A DNA stretch of 11,719 nucleotides from CAYMJV01 sp964390545 (GTDB taxonomy: Bacteria > Desulfobacterota > BSN033 > UBA1163). The stretch spans positions 1 to 11,719 of the forward strand of contig CAYMJV010000079.1 of the NCBI GenBank assembly GCA_964390545.1, read 5' to 3'. Below, one piece after another: positions 5,669 to 11,719 of this stretch; position 1 is the stretch's first letter, and each line of letters opens with the position of its first letter. The position numbers were made by a program, and so were the translations under genes. The notes beneath the pieces were generated by a model. It was not told where the DNA came from. It worked only from the letters and a program-made list of their open reading frames with translations, and did not search any database.

Positions 5669-6484
5669 ATGCTGCTCGTCATCGATGTGGGGAATACGAA
5701 TACGGTCCTGGGGGTTTATGATGGAGAGGTGCTGGTCGATCACTGGCGGATTGGGACCGAAAGGAACAAGACAGCGGATGAGTGGGGAATCCTCTTTCGG
5801 GATCTCTTCATGTTCGACAAGATCGATATCAAAGATTTTGAGGGAATGATCATCTCCTCTGTTGTCCCTCCGGTCTTAGACATGCTGCAGAGGATGGCGG
5901 ATAAATATTTTCATGTTGACCCTCTGATCGTTGGACCCGACATTGAGACGGGAATGCCGGTCTTTTATGAGAGCCCTTCAGAGGTGGGAGCTGATCGCAT
6001 TGTGAATGCCGTGGCTGCCTTTGAGCGGTATAAGAGAAGTCTCATTGTGGTGGATTTCGGAACCGCCACCACCTTCGATTATGTTTCAGCGAAAGGTGAA
6101 TATTTCGGAGGTGCCATCGCCCCTGGCATTGGCATTGCCTCAGAGGCGTTATTTATTCGGACCTCCAAACTTCCCCGGGTTGAGATTGTCAAACCGAAGC
6201 GGGTCATTGGAAAGAATACGATCCAGAGCATGCAGTCCGGAATTTTTTACGGGTATGTGGGGTTGGTCGATGAGATCGTCAGACGGATGAAGAAGGAGAC
6301 GAAGTCGAACCCCAAGGTGATTGCCACGGGTGGACTGGCAAACCTGATCGCTACCGAGTCCGAGACCATTGAGGAAGTGAATGAATTCTTGACCCTGGAA
6401 GGTTTGAGAATCATCTACGAAAGGAACCAGAAGAAGACCAGGAGGCGGAAGGCGGAAGGCCGAAGGCAGAAAGCAAATAGCTAA
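5669..6484 (+). CDS. coaX: Type III pantothenate kinase
   Basis: CoaX phosphorylates pantothenate with ATP in the first step of coenzyme A synthesis. It belongs to the ASKHA (actin/hexokinase-like) fold and is not inhibited by CoA like type I enzymes. The 271 residues show the phosphate-1 motif DVGNTN (6-11), SSVVPP (64-68), GADR with catalytic aspartate D109, the phosphate-2 motif DFGTATT (129-135), GGAIAPG (147-153) and ATGGLA (219-224). The start is ATG 5669, preceded by GGAAGGGGG; an upstream in-frame ATG at 5630 lies in repeat sequence. Residues after about 253 (QKKTRRRKAEGRRQKANS) do not look like family sequence. They are encoded by an imperfect GGCGGAAGGC-type repeat, so the normal protein end seems to have been extended by a repeat. 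birA lies upstream on the same strand; the epimerase gene converges from the right. Confidence 0.93.
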   Translation: MLLVIDVGNTNTVLGVYDGEVLVDHWRIGTERNKTADEWGILFRDLFMFDKIDIKDFEGMIISSVVPPVLDMLQRMADKYFHVDPLIVGPDIETGMPVFYESPSEVGADRIVNAVAAFERYKRSLIVVDFGTATTFDYVSAKGEYFGGAIAPGIGIASEALFIRTSKLPRVEIVKPKRVIGKNTIQSMQSGIFYGYVGLVDEIVRRMKKETKSNPKVIATGGLANLIATESETIEEVNEFLTLEGLRIIYERNQKKTRRRKAEGRRQKANS

Positions 6485-6560
6485 TGGCTAATAGCCAATA
6501 GTTTTTGGTTCAAGGAACCATTCCACTTCTCTATGCGCTATGCCCTTTGCTCTCTGCTAA
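6450..6560. repeat. Repeat-rich convergent junction of coaX and the epimerase gene
   Basis: Direct repeats GGCGGAAGGC and AAGGCAGAAAGC end coaX, followed by CTAATGGCTAATAGCCAATAG (6481-6501), which contains the palindrome GGCTAATAGCC (6486-6496). The right side, CTATGCGCTATGCC and TTTGCTCTCTGC (about 6531-6557), resembles the left side in reverse complement (GCAGAAAGCAAATAG), so the junction can fold as a loose hairpin. The gap between the two stop codons is 76 bp. I see no canonical terminator with a T tract. Confidence 0.55.
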
Positions 6561-7526
6561 TTATTTATTTCCTTTATACCATTCCACAAATCTCTTAATT
6601 CCTTCCTTCATGTTCACTTTAGGTTCATATCCCAGCATTCGCTGTGCCTTGGTCACGTTGGCGTACGTCAAAGAAACATCTCCGGGCTGAGGCTCTAACC
6701 TTTCGATATTCGCCTTCTTCTCCAGGGCTTCCTCGATCAGGTCGATCAATTCCTTCAGAGAGGTGGTCTGAGATTCTCCAAGATTGTATATCTCAAATCC
6801 CTGATGACGATGAATGGCCGCTAACATTCCTTCGATCAAGTCATCAATATAGGTATAGTCCCTCCGGGAGGAGCCATCTCCATACACTGGAATTTTTCCG
6901 CCGTGGTCGATCAGCCGGATGAATTTGTGGATCGCCATCTCCGGCCTTTGCCTCGGACCATAGGCTGTGAAGATCCGGAGACAAGCAATGTTTATCCCAT
7001 GAAGATGATGATAAGAGTAGCAGAGGAGTTCCCCAGCCCGCTTCGTGGCCCCGTAAGGCGAGATGGGTTGAGTATCAAGGTCCTCCTCGGAAAACGGGAC
7101 TTTTCGGGATTCCCCATAAACCGACGAAGAGGAAGCGAATATGAATTCTTTTATTCCAAACTCTCTGCAGCTTTCCAAGAGGATGATCGTCCCTCTGATA
7201 TTGACATCCTGGTAAAGCAAGGGATCTGTGATGGAGGGCCTCACGCCTGCCCTGGCTGCCAGATGGACGACGAGGTCGAATCGGGTCTTCTTGAAGACCT
7301 CCTGGAGTTGTTCGCGATTTCGAATATCTCCGGCGACAAGTTCAAACTGGCCAGGAAATTTTCTTACTAACCCCCCCACGTTCTTGATTTTGATATTGGG
7401 ATCGTAGAAGGGGTCGAAGTTGTCAAAACAAATCACATGGACCCCTTCTGTTAAGAGGCGTTCACAGAGATGGGAGCCGATAAACCCCGCCCCGCCTGTC
7501 ACTAAAACATTCTTTTGTAATGCCAT
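6561..7526 (-). CDS. NAD-dependent sugar-nucleotide epimerase, UDP-glucuronate 4-epimerase-like
   Basis: This is a 321-residue extended short-chain dehydrogenase. The Rossmann NAD-binding motif GGAGFIG is at 11-17, LAARAGVRPS at 89-98, the catalytic serine region SSSSVYG at 132-138 and the Y158-x3-K162 pair in SPYGATK. RIFTAYGPRQRPEMAIHKF and RRDYTYIDD lie in the sugar-binding half. The AGVRPS and YGPRQRPEMA signatures are typical of enzymes that interconvert UDP-glucuronate and UDP-galacturonate, which supply surface polysaccharides. GalE-like or dTDP-sugar activities cannot be excluded. The ATG is preceded on its strand by AGAGAGG. The gene lies 69 bp downstream of the MFS gene on the same strand, so co-transcription is possible, although a GC-rich hairpin intervenes. 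No glycosyltransferases are nearby, so the target polymer is unknown. Confidence 0.85.
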   Translation of the reverse strand: MALQKNVLVTGGAGFIGSHLCERLLTEGVHVICFDNFDPFYDPNIKIKNVGGLVRKFPGQFELVAGDIRNREQLQEVFKKTRFDLVVHLAARAGVRPSITDPLLYQDVNIRGTIILLESCREFGIKEFIFASSSSVYGESRKVPFSEEDLDTQPISPYGATKRAGELLCYSYHHLHGINIACLRIFTAYGPRQRPEMAIHKFIRLIDHGGKIPVYGDGSSRRDYTYIDDLIEGMLAAIHRHQGFEIYNLGESQTTSLKELIDLIEEALEKKANIERLEPQPGDVSLTYANVTKAQRMLGYEPKVNMKEGIKRFVEWYKGNK

Positions 7527-7542
7527 GTTAACCTCTCTTGCC

Positions 7543-7587
7543 CCTGCCTACCGGCCCCGGTCCCGACCGAGGGCGGGGCAGACAGGC
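7543..7587. repeat. GC-rich palindromic repeat, copy 3 (diverged)
   Basis: It begins with the same 12 bases, CCTGCCTACCGG, as the repeat core at 1459. It then differs and folds as a stem CGGGGC/GCCCCG inside an outer CCTGCCTACC against GGCAGACAGG. It lies between the MFS and epimerase genes on their common strand and ends about 17 bp before the epimerase ATG. It could slow transcription or protect mRNA, but no T tract follows. Confidence 0.7.
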
Positions 7588-7595
7588 TATGCGCT

Positions 7596-8774
7596 TTAGG
7601 TTGGTTTAGTTGTCATAGGATATTTTAGCAATAAAGCGAGGCCCAAGGCAATCAAGGGAGTTGCGAAAATAGTTTTTATTGCCATAGGGACGCCCCAGGT
7701 ATCCGCGATCGTTCCAAGGAGAGTGACTCCAATAGCTCCTGCACTAATGGTGAACCCGACCATCATCCCCGAGGCCATTCCTAGATGGTGTGGAAGTATG
7801 GCTTGGGCCATGACTGTCGTCAGACCAAAGGATGAGATTAATACCATCCCTGAAATCCCCAAGAGAATGAACGTGATGAACCCGCTGCTATTGTAGAAGA
7901 GAAGAAGGAGAGGGAAGGATAGTAGTAAAGTAAGCAAAAGGAATTTCTTGTGGCCCCAACGATCCGCCAATGGGCCACCGATGAGTGTTCCCAATGCACC
8001 TGCGATCAGAAACGTTGAAACGAGTTTCCCCGCATATAGAGGACTTCTTTTGAGATAATTGATGTAGTAAAAAGGGATGTAGGTTGCCAGCCCCAATTGG
8101 GTACATGCTCTCACGGTGGCAATGCTGATAAGAAGAAAGAACGTGGTCTTCTGGTTTCGTGCGAGAGGTGTTTCCATCTGTTTCTTCGCTTCTTTATGAG
8201 CAGACTTAACAGGAGAGAATAGCCATGATAGGTTGAGGAATAAGATGACAGCAATTAGAATTCCAGGTATGACCAAGCCCAGAGTCCCCTTGAGTCCAAA
8301 GTAATTGACGAGTGCAAGAGCCGTGATCGGACCAAAGGCAATCCCCAAGTTTCCGCCTACTGCAAAAAGTGACATGCCTGTTGCCTTCTTATCGCCGGTG
8401 AAAAAGTAGGCTGTTTTGAACCCTTCCGGGTGGAAACTTGCAACCCCAACGCCGGTCATCATGACACAAAGAAGGAGGAGTGAGTAATTGGGTGCAAAAC
8501 CCGCCAAGGCCATTCCAAGGCAGGCAACGAAAGGAGTCAAAGGAAGAAACCATCCCATGGGTTTTTTATCGGATAGATGTCCAAAAACAGGTTGGATAAT
8601 CGAAGAAGTTAGGTTAGCAGAGAGAAGGATGGCTCCTGATAAAGTATAGGAAAGGCTCAAAGCCTCTTTAAAGAAAGGGAGAAGAGCGGGCAGGGCCCCT
8701 TGATTGATATCGGTTATGAAATGGCCGACGCTGAGAATGGCGAGCGCCTTCTTGTTGATTTTCGTCGTTTCCAT
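7596..8774 (-). CDS. MFS efflux transporter, fosmidomycin-resistance (Fsr)-like
   Basis: The protein has 392 residues and about 12 hydrophobic membrane segments, an inner-membrane major facilitator. Near the N-terminus, GHFITDINQGALPALLP resembles the opening of Fsr proteins. The MFS loop 2-3 motif reads GHLSDKKPMG (65-74), and FHPEG (114-118) followed by SLFAVGGNLGIAFGP is characteristic of the Fsr family. A second copy of the motif, GPLADRWGHKK, opens the C-terminal half, as expected from the internal duplication of MFS proteins. Fsr exports fosmidomycin in E. coli, but most relatives have unknown substrates, so only drug/metabolite export is inferred. ATG 8774 is chosen; TTG 8780 in frame is an alternative. 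The putative promoter leaves almost no leader. Confidence 0.82.
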   Translation of the reverse strand: METTKINKKALAILSVGHFITDINQGALPALLPFFKEALSLSYTLSGAILLSANLTSSIIQPVFGHLSDKKPMGWFLPLTPFVACLGMALAGFAPNYSLLLLCVMMTGVGVASFHPEGFKTAYFFTGDKKATGMSLFAVGGNLGIAFGPITALALVNYFGLKGTLGLVIPGILIAVILFLNLSWLFSPVKSAHKEAKKQMETPLARNQKTTFFLLISIATVRACTQLGLATYIPFYYINYLKRSPLYAGKLVSTFLIAGALGTLIGGPLADRWGHKKFLLLTLLLSFPLLLLFYNSSGFITFILLGISGMVLISSFGLTTVMAQAILPHHLGMASGMMVGFTISAGAIGVTLLGTIADTWGVPMAIKTIFATPLIALGLALLLKYPMTTKPT

Positions 8775-8788
8775 TCGCAAGAGCTACC

Positions 8789-8818
8789 ATTATCAATGAT
8801 GGAAATTCCTTTTGTCAA
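8789..8818 (-). promoter_or_regulatory. Promoter for the MFS gene, near-leaderless
   Basis: On the - strand TTGACA (8818-8813) is followed after 18 bp by GATAAT (8794-8789). Transcription would start around 8782, only about 8 nt before the ATG at 8774 and about 2 nt before the in-frame TTG at 8780. No Shine-Dalgarno sequence is visible, which agrees with an almost leaderless mRNA. Confidence 0.6.
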
Positions 8819-8851
8819 ATGGTATTTGGGGCATTTCATAGGCCGTCCTAA

Positions 8852-8880
8852 TAGACATTTAGTCTTTTTTTGGATATGAT
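8852..8880 (+). promoter_or_regulatory. Sigma70-type promoter for cooC
   Basis: TAGACA (8852-8857), a 17-bp spacer and TATGAT (8875-8880) match five of six consensus positions in each box. Transcription from near 8887 would give a leader of about 130 nt that carries the GC-rich and GGTTC-type repeats before the cooC ribosome site. The promoter diverges from the MFS promoter, with the two -35 boxes 33 bp apart. Confidence 0.6.
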
Positions 8881-8891
8881 TAATAATTAAA

Positions 8892-8992
8892 AAGGGCTCA
8901 AGGGATCGAGCCTGCCTGCCGGTAGGCAGGGGTTCAAGGGGTCAAGTAAAAATATTTCATAATAGCTGGAACCCTGGAACCCTCGAACCCTT
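8892..8992. repeat. Composite inverted repeat in the cooC leader, containing GC palindrome copy 2
   Basis: The left arm AAGGGCTCAAGGGATCGAG (8892-8910) matches the reverse complement of the right end (AACCCTCGAACCCTT and neighbours, 8974-8992) at about 15 of 19 positions. Additional GGTTCAAGGGGTCAAG and CTGGAACCCTGGAACCC units give a purine-rich arm facing a pyrimidine-rich arm. Nested inside at 8911-8930 is the exact reverse complement of the 20-bp core at 1459-1478, which looks like one repeat family inserted in another. Confidence 0.75.
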
Positions 8993-9018
8993 ATAAAGCT
9001 TTTAATAGGGGATTGATT

Positions 9019-9792
9019 ATGAAGATTGCTATTTCTGGAAAAGGTGGGGTTGGAAAGACCACGCTTGCAGGGGTGATGGCTCGTATTCTGGCTGCAAGAG
9101 GGAAAAAGGTTCTTGCGATCGACGCAGACCCGGATTCCAATCTGGCCTCAGCCATTGGTCTTACCAGGGAGGCCCTGGATAAATTATCTCCTATTGCTTC
9201 CATGACCTCTATGATTGAGGAAAGGACCGGAGCAAAGAAAGGGTCGTTCGGATCCATGTTCAAACTCAACCCTAAAGTTGATGACATTCCTGACGAGATG
9301 GGAGTAACCTACGAAGGGGTTAAACTCCTTCTTTTGGGCTGCATCCCTCAGGGAGGTGGGGGCTGCTTCTGTCCTGAAAATGTCCTTTTGAAGAATCTGA
9401 TCCGTCACCTATTGGTCCAGCGGGAGGAGGCTCTCATCATCGATATGGAGGCGGGACTAGAGCATCTGGGAAGGGGAAGCACAGGATATGTGGACGCCCT
9501 GATTATTGTCGTGGAGCCCGGCCAAAGGGCCATCAATACAGCCAAGCAGATCAAGAAACTAGGTGAGGATCTGAAGATAAAGAATATGATGATCGTTGGA
9601 AACAAGATCAACTCTGATCAGGATAGGAGGATCATTGAGGAGAACCTTTCCGATTTTCCTGTTTTGGGCCACATGAGTTTTAACGCAAAGATTCTCCAGG
9701 CAGACCGGGAAGGGAAATCCCCTTATGACATTGACGAAAAGATCAAAGAGGAGGTGGGGGGTATCCTCTCGGAACTGGAAAGAAGGATTTGA
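9019..9792 (+). CDS. cooC: CO dehydrogenase maturation ATPase, CooC-type
   Basis: This 257-residue MinD/ParA-class ATPase has a deviant Walker A motif KGGVGKTT (8-15) with the signature lysine K8, AIDADPDSN (33-41) and IIDMEAGLEHLGRG (140-153), the form seen in CooC. The metal-binding Cys-x-Cys (C116, C118) in GGCFCPEN is the CooC hallmark. CooC dimers bind nickel through these cysteines and use ATP to help load Ni into the [Ni-4Fe-4S] C-cluster of anaerobic CO dehydrogenase (CooS/AcsA). Both elements are intact, so activity is likely. ATG 9019 is 6 nt after AGGGGA; an in-frame TTG at 9013 is less likely. No CODH/ACS gene is in the window, so the partner must be elsewhere. A related CooC-like ATPase with another metal target is possible. 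Confidence 0.88.
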   Translation: MKIAISGKGGVGKTTLAGVMARILAARGKKVLAIDADPDSNLASAIGLTREALDKLSPIASMTSMIEERTGAKKGSFGSMFKLNPKVDDIPDEMGVTYEGVKLLLLGCIPQGGGGCFCPENVLLKNLIRHLLVQREEALIIDMEAGLEHLGRGSTGYVDALIIVVEPGQRAINTAKQIKKLGEDLKIKNMMIVGNKINSDQDRRIIEENLSDFPVLGHMSFNAKILQADREGKSPYDIDEKIKEEVGGILSELERRI

Positions 9793-9794
9793 GG

Positions 9795-9976
9795 TGGAAT
9801 TATGGAACAATGGAATGATGGAAAAGTAAAAGGTTAAGGTGTCATCCTGAGCAAGGCGAAGGATCTCTGAGATTCTTCACTTTGCCCTGTACCCCACGCG
9901 GTTCAGGGCTTCGTTCAGAATGACATTTCTCAACCTGATCATGTTTCATCCAGTATTCCAATCTTCCAATATTCCA
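9795..9976. repeat. Nested double inverted repeat between cooC and plsC
   Basis: The outer arms at 9795-9821 and 9950-9976 are inverted copies (21 of 27 positions) made of TGGAAT-type units. Inside lies a second inverted repeat, 9840-9925: TGTCATCCTGAGCAAGGCGAA facing the reverse complement of TTCGTTCAGAATGACA. The TGTCAT(C/T)CTGAG inner family is recognisable from intergenic regions of many bacterial genomes. The element starts three bases after the cooC stop codon and runs through the long-ORF start of plsC. No transposase is present. Confidence 0.8.
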
Positions 9977-9988
9977 GGTGTGAAGTGC

Positions 9989-10747
9989 ATGATTCGTACG
10001 ATTTTTGTTTGGTCCTGCATTGTCGTAGCCACCCTGAGCCTGGGGTCTTTGGTTCTTATTACCTACCCTTTTGACCGAAAGGGGGAGGTGGCTCACCGTT
10101 ATGCGAGGCTTTGGGGAAGGGTGGCTCTCTGGGCGAACCAGGTAAAGGTGAGCGTGGAGGGGATGGAAAATTTAAAAGGAAAGGGACCTTATATCTTCAT
10201 GTCGAACCACCAAGGGAGTTATGACATCTTCGCCCTCCTGGGCCATCTTCCTTTTCAATTTAAATGGTTGGCCAAGAAGGAACTTTTTTCTATTCCCTTC
10301 TTCGGATGGGTCATGGCTGCGGCAGGTTATATCAGCATCGATCGAGAAGGAACCCGGGAGACCGTGGAGGCTATGAACAAGGCTGCTGAGAGAATTCGGG
10401 ATGGGATGTCCGTTGTGATCTTCCCTGAAGGCTCACGGAGCCCGGATGGTACGATTCAGCCTTTTAAAAAAGGAGGATTCACCCTGGCGATCAAGTCAAA
10501 AGTTCCCATTGTCCCTCTGGCACTCACCGGGAGCCGGGAGATCATGCCCAAGGAACGATTGACGGCCGCTTCAGGGGAGATTAGAATTCGGATGGGTCGC
10601 CCGATTGAGACCATCCAGCATTCGATGAAGGACCGGAAGGATTTGATGGAGAAGGTGAGAGAGACGATCTTGGAAAATTTTAGGTTGATTTCCAGAGAGA
10701 AAAGCGAGGAGAAACCGTGGATGAAGATTCCATCAAAGAGAAGTTGA
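9989..10747 (+). CDS. plsC: 1-acyl-sn-glycerol-3-phosphate acyltransferase (PlsC family)
   Basis: PlsC acylates lysophosphatidic acid to phosphatidic acid at the inner membrane, a core step of phospholipid synthesis. The 252 residues begin with a membrane segment (5-26). The four acyltransferase motifs follow in order: NHQGSYD with the HX4D pair H74/D79, GYISIDRE (113-120), FPEGSRS (145-151) and PIVPLAL (173-179). Everything needed for catalysis is present. The frame is open back to ATG 9920, but those extra 23 residues are encoded by the intergenic repeat and look non-native, so I start at ATG 9989. GTG 9980 is also possible; neither has a strong ribosome site. The 3' end overlaps ftsK by 31 bp, which suggests translational coupling. 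Confidence 0.88.
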   Translation: MIRTIFVWSCIVVATLSLGSLVLITYPFDRKGEVAHRYARLWGRVALWANQVKVSVEGMENLKGKGPYIFMSNHQGSYDIFALLGHLPFQFKWLAKKELFSIPFFGWVMAAAGYISIDREGTRETVEAMNKAAERIRDGMSVVIFPEGSRSPDGTIQPFKKGGFTLAIKSKVPIVPLALTGSREIMPKERLTAASGEIRIRMGRPIETIQHSMKDRKDLMEKVRETILENFRLISREKSEEKPWMKIPSKRS

Positions 10748-11719
10748 AACGTGAGATCATAGGGATTCTCCTGGTCGCCCTGGGAATTTTCCTCTTCATG
10801 AGTTTGGTGACCTTCGATCCCGCGGATCCCTCTCTCTTTTCCTATACCTCTTCAAAGGTCAAGGAGATCCATAACTGGATGGGGGTTGTGGGTTCCTATA
10901 TGGCCGGGCTCCTATTCCATGGATTTGGCCTTCCCTCATTTCTGATCCCTTTCGTCCTCGGTATCTATGCCTTCAGTTTCATTTTTCGGTGGGAATGGAA
11001 ATATCCTCTGATCAAATGGATCGGGTGGGGCATCTTCCTCCTGGCCACTTCTTCCCTCTTTGGTTTATGGTTGAAGCCCCTTCGGATCTATCAGCACGAC
11101 CTCTTGGTGGGAGGGTTCATCGGAGAGCTATTTTCGAAGACCCTGGTTCGGTATTTTAATCTTCCTGGAGCCACCATCCTTTTGTTGCTGATCTTGATCG
11201 TCGCCTTCGTTCTGGGGACAGGGATTTCCTTCATCTCCATCGTCCACCGCCTGGCAACTCTCATGAGCCGATTGGTTGAGAAGATCAGCACCCTTAAAAT
11301 ACTGAGGAAGGAGCGAGCCGAGAGAGCCAAGAAGCTGGTCAAGCAAAAGAAAAAAGAAGAGGCGAAGGAAGTCGTCACGCCCATGGTCATTGAGAAGTCT
11401 CACGCTCCTGTTAAGAAAGAGGAGATCGTTGAACAGGAAGCTTTTGAATTTATGGAGTCTAAAAAAGCTTTTCAGCTTCCCCCTCTCTCCCTGCTGGAGG
11501 CTGAAGTGGAGAAGAGGCAGAAGATCGATCGGGACAGTCTGATCATGAATTCCCGCATCCTCGAGAATAAACTTCTCGACTATGGGGTGGAAGGCCGGGT
11601 GGTCGAAGTGAGGCCCGGACCCGTCATCACTGTTTATGAATTTGAACCAGCCCCTGGAGTGAAAGTGAGCAAGATTGTTAACCTCGCTGACGATCTGGCT
11701 CTTGCCCTGAGTGCGCTCT
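10717..11719 (+). CDS. ftsK: DNA translocase FtsK/SpoIIIE, N-terminal part (truncated by the window edge)
   Basis: The frame runs from GTG 10717 to the right edge without a stop and gives 334 residues. GAGGAG (10706-10711) lies 5 nt before the GTG. The N-terminal third has four or five hydrophobic segments (about 13-32, 55-70, 74-91, 99-118, 152-175), the FtsK_4TM membrane anchor that localises to the septum. A charged, lysine/glutamate-rich linker (about 196-275) follows. The alpha domain then begins: LLDYGVEGRVVEVRPGPVIT and VYEFEPAPGVKVSKI are classic FtsK/SpoIIIE sequence. The Walker ATPase and gamma (KOPS-reading) domains lie beyond the window. FtsK pumps DNA and activates XerCD at dif during division. 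The linker is short compared with E. coli FtsK and closer to the SpoIIIE/SftA scale. Confidence 0.93.
   Translation, partial: MDEDSIKEKLKREIIGILLVALGIFLFMSLVTFDPADPSLFSYTSSKVKEIHNWMGVVGSYMAGLLFHGFGLPSFLIPFVLGIYAFSFIFRWEWKYPLIKWIGWGIFLLATSSLFGLWLKPLRIYQHDLLVGGFIGELFSKTLVRYFNLPGATILLLLILIVAFVLGTGISFISIVHRLATLMSRLVEKISTLKILRKERAERAKKLVKQKKKEEAKEVVTPMVIEKSHAPVKKEEIVEQEAFEFMESKKAFQLPPLSLLEAEVEKRQKIDRDSLIMNSRILENKLLDYGVEGRVVEVRPGPVITVYEFEPAPGVKVSKIVNLADDLALALSAL

Noticed and set aside
6903..7370. 155-codon + strand frame opposite the epimerase.
   Set aside because: It is antisense to the well-supported Rossmann-fold gene; a shadow frame.

Overview
The window reads as chromosomal DNA from an anaerobic Gram-negative-type bacterium with about 50% GC. 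Gene content and intergenic texture fit a Desulfobacterota (former Deltaproteobacteria) or similar lineage: a CooC-type CO-dehydrogenase maturation ATPase, a type III pantothenate kinase beside BirA, an EF-G gene outside any str operon, and many short palindromic repeats between genes. The lineage is inferred from style and could not be tested by alignment. No phage, plasmid, CRISPR or rRNA/tRNA genes are visible.

Layout, left to right. Bases 1-152 hold the C-terminal end of a P-loop synthetase (BioD-like) on the + strand. It converges on a class I/II PLP aminotransferase (1423 to 230, - strand), with a heptanucleotide array between the two stop codons. A 766-bp divergent gap (1424-2189) follows. 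It contains a GC-rich palindrome, a 98-bp palindromic element, three interlocking terminator-like hairpins and then a clean sigma70-type promoter for an EF-G gene (2190-4229). A 164-bp MITE-like element separates EF-G from birA (4518-5510). A long AT-rich inverted repeat lies between birA and coaX (5669-6484). Two leftward genes follow: a UDP-glucuronate 4-epimerase-like sugar epimerase (7526 to 6561) and an Fsr-like MFS transporter (8774 to 7596). The MFS gene is divergent from cooC (9019-9792), and each has a recognisable promoter. A nested repeat then precedes plsC (9989-10747), which overlaps the start of ftsK (10717 to the window end, truncated).

How the genes relate. Most are housekeeping. 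BirA attaches biotin to carboxyl carriers, CoaX makes phosphopantothenate for CoA, the left-end fragment may be dethiobiotin synthase, and CooC inserts nickel into CO dehydrogenase. Together these suggest a biotin/CoA/C1-metabolism flavour, but only the birA-coaX neighbourhood is a familiar arrangement. PlsC makes phosphatidic acid and FtsK couples division to chromosome segregation.

The unusual parts are (i) the interlocking hairpin array and palindromic element in the aminotransferase/EF-G gap, (ii) an EF-G whose domain IV tip has lost the canonical loops, including the histidine expected there, and (iii) repeats of several unrelated families that sit exactly at gene ends and in places encode the last residues of proteins (BirA, CoaX) or an apparent N-terminal extension (PlsC). 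No complete new defence or metabolic system is evident.
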